Source: Certhia americana (lineage: Eukaryota; Chordata; Aves; Passeriformes; Certhiidae). From it: a stretch of DNA of 64,000 nucleotides. Location of the stretch: assembly GCA_018697195.1 (NCBI GenBank), contig CM031878.1:37208283-37272282 (forward strand), given 5' to 3'. The notes below the pieces were generated by a model, which ran no database searches, had not been told where the DNA came from, and saw only the letters and a list, made by a program, of their open reading frames with translations. Of the stretch, positions 35,626 through 48,240 are shown in pieces. Each line of letters opens with the position of its first letter. Positions within the stretch are counted from its first letter, which is position 1. Position numbers and translations under genes: made by a program.

Positions 35626-35649
35626 AAAAAAAAAAAAAAAAAAAAAAAA
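35626..35649. repeat. Poly-A tract
   Basis: 24 A in a row. No polyadenylation signal or retrocopy body was recognised upstream. Confidence 0.95.
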
Positions 35650-36599
35650 GAAGGCAAAAAGGCTACTAGGCACAGCACAAACTTTCATTGCCTTCAGCCT
35701 CCCTGTGCCAAAACTCCTTTTAACCTCACTTCAGGTGGCGTCAGAACTGCATGATCAATCGATCACCTTGAAGGCAGATTTTATTCCTCTGTTTCATGTA
35801 TCCATTATTCTTTACATATACCATAATTTATCCTGCAAATTCAGTTGTGGTTTTTTATGTGGTCCTCATCATTCAATGTATCTAAAAACTAAAACTGTAT
35901 GTATTTAGATTTTAAAAAAATCAATCAAATACTTGTGATGGTATTTATGAAACTCTCAGTAAGTATTGACTAGATAATAATGCTTATCCTTCTTGCTACA
36001 GGTCTCATCACACATGAAGCTATTTGAAAATATGAAGAATGTGTTTTGATGCTCTCTGTTACAAGTTGAAATGTGCATCAATGTTTCTTCTATAAACTTT
36101 GTCACATGTGTGTCTCTCCAAGCTAACTGGTACCAGGTGATATTTTCAGAGATGCCACAAAAAAATTCTCTTGGTTTCTTAAATGTACTGATTTTTTTTC
36201 TTTTCCTAGCCATTAAAAACTTGATTTACTATCCTGACAATTTTAATAGGGAAAGAGTCAGTGGTTTATTGCTGAACATCCTTCATTTTCACATTTCTAT
36301 GAAAGGCTACCGAAGTGGAAAAAACTACCAAGTTAACACCTAGAATTGTATTTGGTTTGAATAGAAAAGCTCAGACAGGCCAAATGTAGATGACATATCT
36401 CTCTGTGTAATTAGAAAAAAGTACTAAATATTTATAGTGCTTCTGTGGTTTCAAAGGATAGCCATATGCCAGGAGCTGGAGGGGGTGGCAACAGGTGAGC
36501 AGTCTCCAGGCCTCACTCAGTCTTGTTGGCAGTGTGCTCACTGCTAACCACTGGTCCAGAAAGAAAATGCCTGTTTCAGTCTGTTTCATGCTTGCCCCC
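35650..36599. other. Non-coding DNA, nothing recognised
   Basis: No gene or repeat seen. Confidence 0.6.
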
Positions 36600-36990
36600 A
36601 TTGCTGAAGCCGGAAAAGAATGGGATGTTCTTTATTCCCATCCAGCCTATCTAGGAACAGAACAGAAGGACCAGACAGAGCAGAACAGAGGGTTTGAAAG
36701 AATCGTCCCTCAAACACAAAGTCTGCTGTTAGGACTGGACACTGTCTGCCTTGTCACCATCTACCTGTGTAATCACAAGGCACAACGAAGTCTATTCATT
36801 AAAGGCCCCGCTCAGGGCTCCTTTGGCATGCTTAACACTTCCGCAGACTTACAAGGATCTTCGGAGTGTTCAAAGGATAAAAGACTGGACACTATTTATA
36901 GTTTTGCTGATTTTGGGAGGGTGGCTGTAATCCTAAATTCCTTTCTCAGCCTATGCTCAGCCTTGAGCAGAATGAATAGCAAAATTAAAT
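36600..36990. promoter_or_regulatory. Candidate conserved non-coding element
   Basis: The sequence is within a 165-codon open frame (36495-36992, plus) that has no domain, signal peptide or similarity I recognise. GACTGGACACT occurs twice (near 36735 and 36882), and TATTTATAG and CAAAGGATAAAAG words are present. It could be a regulatory element or, less likely, a coding exon. Confidence 0.25.
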
Positions 36991-37248
36991 AAATAATAAC
37001 CATGAAAAAATGACCCAATGAAAGCACTGCCTTTGTTTCTGTCCCGAATGTGGAGTAGTGCCACTTGTTACATGCTGGTGTTCAGAAAACAGCTTTTGAT
37101 CTTGAAAGATTTCTGCTTGTTTTAGTCCTTTTACATTAATCACCCCTTAATTTCATTTATAGGATGCAAATTACTCTTACTCCAACCATTTATATTAGCA
37201 GTTCAGCGAGCTGATAGGCCATCAAGTAAAAGAGTTGGGAGAAAAAGT
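36991..37248. other. Non-coding DNA, nothing recognised
   Basis: No feature seen. Confidence 0.6.
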
Positions 37249-37280
37249 AAAAAAAAAAAAGAAAAAAGAAAAAAGAAAAG
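37249..37280. repeat. A-rich tract (poly-A with AAAAAG units)
   Basis: A pure A-run followed by GAAAAAA repeats. Confidence 0.93.
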
Positions 37281-38951
37281 AACTGAAAATACTTACAAAT
37301 CTTAACTACATTTGACAAAAACCAGAAGTGGCCTGTGAACTATCCATTAGCTGAAAAGCTGGTGTAGATCAGTGTCACTGCATTGAAGACAATAGTGGTT
37401 TGTCAGCTAAGAAGCTGGCCCAAATGGATAGAAAGAAAATGGTCTTTTCCTGGCAAAGAGTTAAACCAGCTCACTTACTCCTCTCTGAAAACTTCTTTCC
37501 ATTGCCTTCCGTGGGATGCTTTGAGTTGGGAATATTTTGAGTGCTGATGAATAAACACTATAGATACCATTCTGTGAAAGTACATCAATAATGTATTGAC
37601 AGTATTGCAGGCTAACTGCACAGGTTTAATTTTGTCATTTCCCCTCTTTCTACGCTATGGCTGCTTTTCAGCAGTGCTTTTAAACAGAGAAGTTAAAAAC
37701 ATGTTTATTATTGTAAAATATACAATTTACCTTACAAACCCCATAGTCTGAAATCCTGGGACAAAGGCTTGTTGAAAGGTTTTCTCCTCCATGTCCAGCA
37801 GGAGCAATGGCTCTTTTGTCATCCTGCTGAACTGGGGTTTGCCTCTTTTGAACTCAACTAAAATCTCTCCTTGATATTAATTGTGTGGAACCTGGTACCT
37901 AACATGAGGAGCAATATGTGCACATACCAGGGACACCACCAGCAGCCACCTAGTCTCTACGTCCAATGAATTCATGATTGTCTAAAAGCTGACTTGATCA
38001 AATCTGTTAGGTATCCTGAACTGGAGAACGAGAAACAAAAGAAAACAGAGGATTATAACCAAAACAATTGCAGCAATAATGACACATACAGTAAGTTTCT
38101 GTTGTGCTCATTTGTAGCCTTCTGAAATACTTGTAATGGATTTTGAAACTTTCGATGCAAAGGAGCTGTTTATGCAACCTACAGACCCTGTGAAGGTAGG
38201 GGAAGAACAGAGGCTTAGGATATGAGCAGATCTGATCTTTAAGGACCATCAGCATCAGAGTAGTCTTATGAGCAGCTCCACACCACCTATCAGGCAGAGG
38301 TCTACAGCTCTGCAGTCCTGCAAGTGACAGTGATCACCTGTCCACTTCAACTCCCTGGGCAATCAGTCAGAGCACCTCAAACTACTTCCATCACCAGTTC
38401 AAGGTGGCCTATCCCATTTTGCCTGAAGGGGAGGATGGATTACTCTCTAGTTACTTTTCACAGATTGAGAAACTCCTGTACTGCCTGCCAGGCAAGAGGT
38501 TATTTATTGCAAAGAGCACCAAAAATCTGCATAATCACAGTTCTGTTTTGAGCAAAGTAGGCACTCTTCTCTAGCCACTCTACCAAAGGTGTAGTCACTA
38601 GTTAGTTTCTGATCCTCCATCTCCCTTTGGGGGACATGGTCCTCTTCTTCTAAAAAGCACTTGGCTGTACTGATGAGGGTGAAAGGATTTCATATTTTAA
38701 AGAAACGCTGTAGGAAACCACACAGGAGTTTCAAACAGCATCAGGGATAACAATTCATCTCTCCCCAATTCCAGTCATCTCACATCTTGTTGTGCCAACA
38801 GAGCCAGATTGCCTGATCCACTGCTGCAGAAGCATCTGTGGCCCCCATGAATCTTGTTTCCTCCTTAGACCTCACTAAGGAAACCAGGGATTTGGCACAT
38901 CCACTAGACACAGAGACAGCATCAATCTCATGGAAGTGAGCAATATCCTGA
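37281..38951. other. Non-coding DNA, nothing recognised
   Basis: No gene. The portion 38290-38900 is less AT-rich and may be an old repeat, but no match could be named. Confidence 0.5.
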
Positions 38952-38971
38952 GGGGGGGGGGGGGGGGGGGG
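38952..38971. repeat. Poly-G tract
   Basis: About 20 G in a row; G-quadruplex potential. Confidence 0.95.
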
Positions 38972-39892
38972 ATTCTGGAAAAGGCAAAGATGGCATGGAC
39001 CTTCAGAGCAAAGTTCTGTTGTGCTGCTGGCAACACCCCCCTAATTGTACTGACTATGGGGTCATTACACTGTATACTAAAAGAATTCTGCATAGAATTA
39101 TTAACTTTCTTCTGGGTTTTTTGATGAAAAAAATACTTCCTCTATATTTTGGTCTTTCCCTGTATAGAGTTTGATTTCAGCTAAAACAAATAGTTTTGCT
39201 TTCTAACATGTTGTTTTGGTTTTTTCTTTTTCCAAAAATGAGACACAGAGAACTCCCCATAGAAATCAACTAGTATTTTGAAGCAAGCTGTGGACCTGAA
39301 GACAGTCCTGGAGGCTGGAAGCAGAAGCTGTAATAGATCTCAGGAACAAAGTTCCCCAGAATTTAGAGTAATGTAAATATAGGAAAAGATTCTCAGCAAG
39401 GGAATGCCCATAGATCCTCTTGCCCCTCTTCTGCCTCCTGCTGGCTTTTGCACATGAGAAGACCCTGAAAGCAAAAGTTGTCCTACTGCTAGAACTGAAA
39501 GAATACTGCTGTTTGGGGCCCATAATGTTATTGTTATAATAGGACCTAATTCTGATACCACTGGCATTCAATGAATCCATGCTTATTTTAGCTGTGAGTG
39601 TAAGTTAGGTCACGAATTGACATACAAGGTGAAGTTAAATGGAGATTCGGACTGGAGTCATAAATCTTCCTGCCTTTTTATCTGCATAGTTACACTATCA
39701 TGATAAACGCCTGATCTTTGTGGAGGAAAGGATTTAGTTCACAATAAGATAATGAGAATGAATTATCAGCTCAGCTATCTCTGCTGTCAGTTCCTACCTG
39801 GATGCCATTTCAGTAAAACATAAGCATGTGTTATGTCATGACTGTCCTGCTGGAATAAATTTTTAGACTGGAAGACAAAAGAAATGTTTTTA

Positions 39893-39895
<3 letters not shown>
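38972..39895. other. Non-coding DNA, nothing recognised
   Basis: A 104-codon minus frame (39266-39580) has no recognisable domain. Confidence 0.55.
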
Positions 39896-39930
<35 letters not shown>

Positions 39931-39939
39931 TGTGTGTGT
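39896..39939. repeat. TG dinucleotide microsatellite
   Basis: TG units with one TATG interruption over about 44 bases. Confidence 0.95.
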
Positions 39940-42900
39940 AATGTGAATTTCCCCTTAAAACATTCCTATCATGCTGCTTCATATTCATTAATTAGTCTGA
40001 GGTTTCCCTCGTGTTTAGTTTACAAAGCCACTTAAACCCACGTACCCATTTAACATATTTATGACCCCAGTTTTCTTTCTTTTCTCTGAGACTGTACCGT
40101 AATTGTTCTCTGGATTCAGGAACTGCAGAGTGCCTTCACTGATGAAAGGAGACAACATAAAGAAGGAAATGAATGTGTGAGGGATGAATACCTTCCACAA
40201 AACAACTGGGTGCAATTTGGCCCATGGCCCCGGGGGTCACTTTAATAGAGTGGAGCCTCAGTCTCTATTGAGTGTATGGGAGACTATTAACTCTTAACAA
40301 CTCAGTCTCAGGTTATTTATTTATTGCTTAAATGATTTGTTATTGCTACTTGAATTTAATATACCCTCTGGGAACTGAGATGGCAGCATCATGTTACAGA
40401 AAAACTACAAGTTATTTTAAAACTGTGATTGAATTTTTATGAGCATCATAAAATCTTTCTGAACAAATAACTTACCATTAATCAGAAACTTCAGCAGGAA
40501 ATCTGTAAAATTAAGGATTTATTAGAACAGCACTGTATTTGTATGTTTCTCCAGAAGAGAGAGGGTTAAATGTTTGAAGCATCAAGTATTAATTTTATTA
40601 TTTGGATATAATGATACTTAAATAGCACCTGATGTTTTCAAAAGGCCATATAGAAACAATATTAATTAAAATAAAATTAATTCCTTTTAGCCTGGGAATA
40701 CCTCATGCTCAGGGAGTGAGACTGGTGCACATGTGTTTCAGCATGAAAGTTTTTTCAAAAAATTTCAGAGCACCTGCAAAGATCAATGACAAATCTCCAC
40801 ATCCATTCTGTTAAGTGGACTAGTGTTTGAGGTACCTTTGCATAGTGACTGTTTTTTTCCTGTCCTATCCTATGTGCTGCTCTTGGCTCTGAAAGGGTGT
40901 ATTCCTACACTTCTTTAAAGCATTCACTTTCCCTTTTGCTTTTCTAATCCTTAAAGTCATTAGGAGAACTTCCAAGCCAAACATTTCAGAGAGGAGGGGA
41001 TGATGGAGAAGGGGGAAAAGGAAGTGAAGGAGGACTGAAGGCATCATAAAAAGCAGGTGCAAAATGAAATTCTCAGAAAATTAAGGGGGAAATAATAGTC
41101 CTGCAAAAAAAGGAGTTTATAAGTAGATTTGAAACCAAAAATTAAAAAGGTCATCTTAAGTATTGCTATAGGACTGGTGTCTGTACTCAATTGTTTTTAA
41201 TGGTAGACCCAAAGGTGTTCTCTAGAAAAACTGAGAACTGCAGAACTAGAGAGATCTCTAATTTAAAGGTCTTGTTGCTTTAAATCGTGCCATGTTCTGA
41301 CATAAAGAACTATTCTATGTTAGATGTTCTCTTCTGCAAATGGAAGGATCGAATCTGACAATACAATACAGATGTTCAGATTTTGTGATTGATGCACATT
41401 AACCCATAAAATTATTTATGTCATGCCCTTTTCCATCCTTTAATATAAGTAAGCTAATAATAATTTCTGATGGCTTTAACATAGTGTTTATGTGTCAGAA
41501 AGACACAGAAAGTTTAGAGATGTATATGTGATACATATAATCATTCATCCTTTGGATTCTACAAATTTAGAAAAGGCATAAGTTGCTTTCATGCTCTTGT
41601 TTCCAACATGCCAAATTCTTCTTTATGTCAATGGATAATTAAGGATAGTTAAGGAACAGTAAATGATAAGATACAAAAGACTTCCTTGCAGAACTGTTGC
41701 AGACTAATTTATGTCTTCTTGCTTGATGTCCAGTGAATAAAGAAAAGGAGTTAAAACAGTTTTGTACCCTCAATGAAATTCAGGCATTAATGGAATTTTC
41801 TTTCAAACTTCCTTCCAAGAGAGAGAATTATTAATATAATTGTAGCCTTTGGTAATTTATGCACTGACAAATAATAGCTACAACTTGGTGGTGTCCACTT
41901 ACTTTCTGTTATTCTGGAGTTGTTGACACAATCTGATGCAGTCTTGAAGGTTCTTTGCTTCTACTGATTCTTGCTGACACTCTGATGTGCCATGTCTCTT
42001 GGCAAAAGATTCCTCTCACCTGATATCACCAAGTCACAGGAGAAACCCTGGCATTTCTTAAGGGCACTTTGTGTCACTTTTCTTAGCTATGTTCCTGGAA
42101 GTGGAATGAGCCATCTTCCAGATGTGGCTGTACATTTCTATTGACTATAAAGGCTCATGTATCACTTAGATTAAATGTGCCTGAGATATCTGTTTTTGGT
42201 GAGATTAATTTCACTTCAGGTGTCTGAAGAGACATGCACAGAACATGAGAACATTCAGTTAATAACACCTTTCCTAAGGCCATACAGCCTCCCATAAGAT
42301 AACCAAAGACGCAGCAAAGTCTTCCGGTCTTCCCATCAGCTGGATTGTGGGCAGTTTCTCCTCCTCCTACAGCTCCCTTTTGACACTGTTCAGCTTCTGA
42401 TGCAAATGCAAAAGTATCCTCTGTGTAATGGGCTTATTCTCTGCAAACACAGCCCTACAGACTACGTGGTCCCATGCTCTAAAAAGGATAAGATTCATGT
42501 GAAACCATGCTCTGGGGTCATTTAGCTATTTTTTGTCAGAAGGCGGGATACTCACTGCAGAGCACTGCAGGACAGAGAACTGCAATAAGACAAGGCTAAC
42601 CAGGTAGAAAATAAAATTTCTTACAGAGGAGGAAGTTTTTATTATAATGGATGGATATTTAACCAGCACAAGTCTAAACAATCTAAAGAACTGGACCTAA
42701 TGAGTTTTATTTCCAAGTATATGAATATTTTTCTCTTTAGAGCTGTACTCTGGCTTAACTAAGCCTCCAAAGAAGTCTGGGCCCAGAATACGAAAGGGTC
42801 CAACACAATAAACAACTTCACAGGAAATTCAGTTGCCCCAGGCTGAACATACAGACTTGAACATAATGTAAAATTTCTATCCAGAAGTGAAAGGTGAAAG

Positions 42901-43726
42901 GTTCACAGACAGGAAAATCAACCTGTAATCATAAAATCAAATTTTGCCTCCTGTGAGAGTCTTCTTAGACATGTGAACCTTCACAAAAATTGCAGTCTGA
43001 CTAAAGAACCAGAATTCATTTCACATTTTCTCGGTCCAAAAATACTTTAAATGAAATGCTTGTAATTTATGTTGAAAGAACACCAGGGTGTTTGTAAGAC
43101 TTCTTTGGATAATCTCAGGCGCAGAAGGATACTTAACCTCTTAAAAATCTCCCCTACATCTTCAATCTTCTCTCTTCCATCAAGGTAACCTCAGAGCATG
43201 CTCCAGATCTTAGGATCTTAGGCCACTTAAACCCCATGTTCTCCTACATGTCAGAAACCTACTGAGAAGGAAAGTGCTTTAGTTTTCCAGGCAGTCTTCA
43301 CAATTTTTTTTGGTAACCAAGGGGAATACCTAGACTGCTGCAGCTGCTTTAAATATTGTTGTACACTGTGTCTGGCTGAGGCTTGTTAATGCCAAATGTC
43401 TCCTTTTTAACATCAAGAACATTTATTTCCACACAAACTTAAGTATCTTTAATTATTCTCTATAGAAAACATACCAACAACTATTCATTAGTAAATTATA
43501 AACATTAAAAACAGTGAATAAAATGGTTTAAATATATATTTTGGCTTAAATGCGGAGAATTGTCAGGTGAGTAGAAAGACAATTTAACTATTCAAAAACT
43601 GTTCCTGTACCATTTTCAGACTATTTAGGAACACACTGCTTAAGTTATCACACCACATTCAGACCCCAATTCCCCAATACCTATTCCTCTGTCACTTAAA
43701 GTGCTCTTTGATCCATGGGATTCATT
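39940..43726. other. Non-coding DNA, nothing recognised
   Basis: No gene. The part 39980-40290, with ATTCATTAATTAG and a short CCATGGCCCCGGGGG run, might be conserved. Open frames are few and short. Confidence 0.55.
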
Positions 43727-43757
43727 AAAAAAAAAAAAGAAAAAAAAGAAAAAATAT
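43727..43757. repeat. A-rich tract
   Basis: Poly-A with single G interruptions. Confidence 0.93.
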
Positions 43758-43798
43758 ATACCAAATGGCTGCTTCATTGTCAGAGTGCTTACTTGGCA

Positions 43799-43814
43799 TC
43801 TATATATCTATATC

Positions 43815-43867
<53 letters not shown>

Positions 43868-43868
43868 A
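43799..43868. repeat. CTAT tetranucleotide microsatellite
   Basis: Near-perfect CTAT/TATC units over about 70 bases, likely polymorphic. Confidence 0.96.
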
Positions 43869-46800
43869 TGTAAATTTTTCAAGTATGATGTTTCTTTTGT
43901 AGAAGAATTTATTAGCTGTGCTGTGAGAGTAATTTAGAAAATTTCTTAACACTTGGAAGTTAGGACTTCATTGGACTTCTTACTTGCATAAAACTTTCTA
44001 GGCTCGGCCATTTCCTTCAGGCCAGTGCCCTGCATCAGTGCCAGCAGTGTGTGACCTGTGATGATGACAACTAAAGTACCAGAATGGATTTCTGTACCCA
44101 GGTGATTAACTCTGAGTACTTTATGTTTTATTTTCAGGATTTATGTGACTTTCAATCCTGTAAAGAAGCAGGCAGACTGTATGCAATGCTAATGTAATGA
44201 CTTTAATTTCCTGCATCTTCAGGGGAAAAAAACCCTACTGCAACACAAAAGAATTCAGCTGTCTTTACTACAATTGTACTGAAGAAGAATTAATTTCAGT
44301 GTTAAGCCTTTATTTTAGCTATAATCTCACCCTGCATATATTCTAATTTTAAAGCATTAAAATTGAAAATACCTGCATATAACTTTCCTACAAACATGAA
44401 ATGAAACAACAGTCCTATTAACTGTTAAGCTATTTAACTTCCCACTTAGGACACAAGGCACTGACACCTTCCACTCTTCTCTTTGTACTGTTTGGTTGAT
44501 TCTGAAGATGCCCAAAAACTGAAATAACATTTCAACTCAGCAAGCAGGTTATATGACTTCACCAGTTTGATAAAGCATCTTTCAACCTCTCCCCTTCTTA
44601 TTTCATGTCCTTTCCTGTAGCGCTGTATGTCCCACAGCTTGCGGATGCTGCTTGAGAAAGAACTGCAGATAGTAGCACAGTGGTATTACTTCCACAAAGA
44701 TAAGCTGTTGTTTCTCAGCTCACCAAGAGGTTCAAAGAACCAATCATTTTTCCTCATTGTGTTTATGATGCCTATAACCTAAAGAGAACTCTACTTCCTG
44801 AACTATTTAAAGTCGTATTGGGTCAATGTATGCTGGTTTATGACTTTGCTCTATACAAACACAGCTTTTGCACCATTGTAGTCCTCCTCTGGAAAAATGA
44901 AATGCTACAAGGTGGAATGATGTGTGCAGTGTCCTCCTGCATTCTGCAATGGAGCACACCATATCAATAACTAATTCTGCCTTTGAAGAGCCAGTAAAAT
45001 CGCTCCCTTGCCACCTCAATGCCAGTGTTTGCCAACAGTGCAGCATCACTGAAAACTGACAGGTCAGGCCAGGGTGGGGAAATAAATAAAGGCATTACAA
45101 GACATAGAGTAGACTCTCATGCCCTGTTCCAAATATTGCTATAATTACTTGCATAAACACATTATTAAAAACAAAACCAAACTACAAAAACCCACAACAA
45201 CAAAAACAAAACCACAACAAGGCTTTATCTAGATCTAATGGCAGTAAATAGCTTGTTATCTGCTTTGTTTAGCCACTCTTCACTCTTGTTTCTGAATGAG
45301 AAAGACCTGTACATCTGTGTCTTGATAGAAATACAGGTCAAGTACAGTAACAGACAGAAATTATGTTATGGCTACTTTCAGATAAAAATCAGCATGTCTC
45401 TGCTGGACTGACTGCAGGACTAGACCTCATTGAAGAGATTGACAAGGGATAGTCAGAGAATCTGTCCTCCAGTTACTAGCATTTGGAAGGCCACTAGTAG
45501 ACTCTGGTTTATTTAGATGCATCCCCATACTAAGCCCAAAGCAGCCTGAGATTTTTTAAAAATTACAAATACCAACAGCAATGTAGGGATCAAAAAATCC
45601 AAAAATTTCATTTCTCAGGCCACAAGTGAAGAACATTGTGATACTATTTAAGCTCTGTGTGCATGAGATGTAAAAACTATTAAAAAAAAAAGTCTGAAGG
45701 GATGCAAAAAAACTGCACATTCTGCAGAAAAATAGGTGTCTTTATTTTCTATTGTTGGGCAAATAGATTTTTCTCAGCACCATTAAGCTTTCTTCCTTGA
45801 GACAGACTTACTCAAATGTTTTCTATAAGACATGTAATATTTTTTTTCCTGTAATTGATGTATCTGTCATTATAATGCCTCATAGTGAGTGACAGTCTAG
45901 TGAGTAAGAGTGTAGACTGCTTGTAAAAAAACCCCATAGATTTAGAAATGTGACTGCCAAGTGCTCTGAATGTATCAAGCTGATGGAAAATAGACCTAAG
46001 AAACCAGATCATCTACAAAATGGAAATGTGGTGCAAGTTTCTATTGCATATCTAGTACAGCTGACTTACAGAAAAGCACAGTACCAGCAGCAGCATACAT
46101 TTTTAAAACTTGAAGAAGGACACCTGCATTAGTAGAAATGCCAGTAGAAATGTCAGAGCCATGGGGGAGCATGCCAATGTACATACATAGGGAGACAGAT
46201 AATGCAAACAGACAAACCTGCCCTATATAAACTAGAGTTCTGGAGGGTACTCTAGCCCTGAAAAATATGGGCACGCACATCTGGGTATGTCTAGGTAGTT
46301 CTTCCAAAGAACAGTTGGATATGTAAAAGAGTTTGCATGGCCTAACTCTGGCTGATTACAGACTCCATAGAAACAGGCAAAACTTCTAAGACCTAAAAAC
46401 TATGAAGTAGTTTACACTGAGTAGTACTTCTGGTATTTATCATACTTAACAATTTGAAAGATTGTCAGAAATTCAACTTCTAGCAAAAGTAGAATGGATG
46501 GTACTTAGGAGCATTGGGGGATTCTAAGATGGGGGTTCCTTAATTAATTCGGATGTTCAGATTCCATATATAAGATTCATGCTAATCTCAGATTTTCTTT
46601 CCACTTATTACTTTATTTCTATCACATCCTATAAATTAACAATGTTTTTGCTTAGGCCTAAGTTACTATATAATAAGTTCACCAAAAGAACAAAAGACAT
46701 GTTGCTTCTGCTAGATCTGGAAAGCTTTAAGGAAGTGAAAATCACTAATATAGTGATTTTAATCCTCATATACCTGGGTCCCTTATCATCTCTGCATTAA

Positions 46801-47469
46801 AAATATGCCAATTAAGAAATACTGCTGGCCAAGGAAAGCAAGTGCTTGAAGGGAAATCTGGACAAACAGCTGGAGTAAATCAGACATTATACTAATGTCA
46901 GACAATGGAAGGATGCTGATTTACATCCTCTGTGAATCCTATACCCAGGCATTCTTCTTGTAAATTACAGCAGGTTTTCTGGGAACATAGTAAGGAAGTG
47001 TTCTATCTACACTTCCTTGTAACATGCAGGCCTTTTCTATGATTTCAGAATTGTTTAGGTTTTATTAGTATGAGTTTACAGCCCTTTGTTCCCTGGACTG
47101 TGTGAAGAATGGAAGCAGGAGACTCGATGCTATTTTACTTTTAGCTGGTGAATCAGAGAGGGTGTCTCACATTTCATTAGTGTTTGAGTCCTTAACTCCT
47201 CATACTTCTCAGGTTCTTTTCCCCTTTGCACAATGTATGCAGGGACAAGAATGTGTAAGTGCCACCGCCACCCCATTCAGACTTTCACTGAATTGGTGTA
47301 ATTGGATTTTGCACCTCAATTTGCAAGATACAGTTCCCCTGAAAACCAACCCATTTTGGTAAGCATAAAAATAAAATGAAATAAAAATAATAATAAAGAC
47401 AGGGCAGGCATTCATAAGGTATCAGGTCTCCACAGTCTTCAGCTGAGAGACCCCAGATTTCAATGTACC
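43869..47469. other. Non-coding DNA, nothing recognised
   Basis: No gene. It includes an A/C-rich tract (listed) and an A/T-rich run at 47365-47400. Confidence 0.55.
45164..45221. repeat. A/C-rich low-complexity tract
   Basis: Composed almost wholly of A and C (AAAACAAAACC-like units) over about 58 bases. Confidence 0.85.
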
Positions 47470-47689
47470 CTGAAAAGGGTGATTAATTTAAAGTGAGTGG
47501 AGTCTGTTGCTTTAAGACAAGCTCATAAATCGTGAAAGATCACCACTTCTTTTCAAAAGGCTCTCCACGGTCTGAGTTTCCCTTCTGGGTCAGTAAAGGC
47601 ATTGAAGTTTTAATGGCATGCCATGGCAGATTACACGATACAGCTGTCCCGGCACCGTGAAAATTAAGTTATGCCCCGTGTCAGCAAGG
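47470..47689. promoter_or_regulatory. Candidate regulatory sequence with overlapping palindromes
   Basis: It lies directly before a pyrimidine tract and CpG-rich block. It contains the 12-base palindrome ATGGCATGCCAT (47613-47624) overlapped by TGCCATGGCA (47619-47628). AT/GC balance and lack of repeats suggest a constrained element; this is inference. Confidence 0.35.
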
Positions 47690-47778
47690 TTTTTTTTCCC
47701 CTTTCTTTCCCTACCCTCCCCCCTTCACTCTCTCTCTTTCTTTCTCTTTCCCTGTCCCCTTCTTCATTCTCCTTTTTG
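47690..47778. repeat. Polypyrimidine (CT-rich) tract
   Basis: About 90 bases nearly all C/T, capable of triplex/H-DNA formation. It directly precedes the CpG-rich block. Confidence 0.9.
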
Positions 47779-48240
47779 CTGGGAAGTGCGCATCCAGGGA
47801 GGAGGTGAGAGCCCGGCAGGAGCTGCTGCCACGGCTGCTGTTGAGCCCCAGCTATTGAGAATGAGTAAATGGAGCTGATGGGTGAAGAAGAGCCATCAAA
47901 ATGGAGGGTTTTGTTCCTCCTCCTCTCCCCAGGGCCCGGTGGCAAAGGCAGCCCTCCTTGCTCACTCAGGCGCAAGCACCTTCTCTGCCTTCCCAGCGCC
48001 GCCGGACCCCCGCCACGCTGCTGCCCCTGCTCCGCGCCCGGCGGAGCCGTGCTGGGCACCAGCACACCCCTGTGCTGCTACACAGCCTCACAGGAGCATT
48101 GTGCTCCTGACGGAGGTGCCTCTTTCCCACTGGTGCACACCGCTTGCACAAGCACGCCCGTCAACAGGCGCAGCATCTTGCTCGGGAAGCAACAGCAAAC
48201 CCTGCTGTCCCCCCAGCCCCGTACCTTCCCTCTGTAAAGA
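47779..48240. promoter_or_regulatory. CpG-rich block, possible promoter island
   Basis: A GC-rich stretch with many CpG (for example AGCGCCGCCGGACCCCCGCC near 47994) in an AT-rich desert. Open frames of 120-133 codons on both strands reflect composition, not genes: they overlap in several frames and show no domain. Such an island commonly marks a promoter, perhaps of a long non-coding RNA, or an active enhancer. No TATA box is seen. Confidence 0.45.

Noticed and set aside
36495..36992. 165-codon open frame as a gene
   Set aside because: No recognisable protein features; kept only as a possible regulatory or exon candidate.
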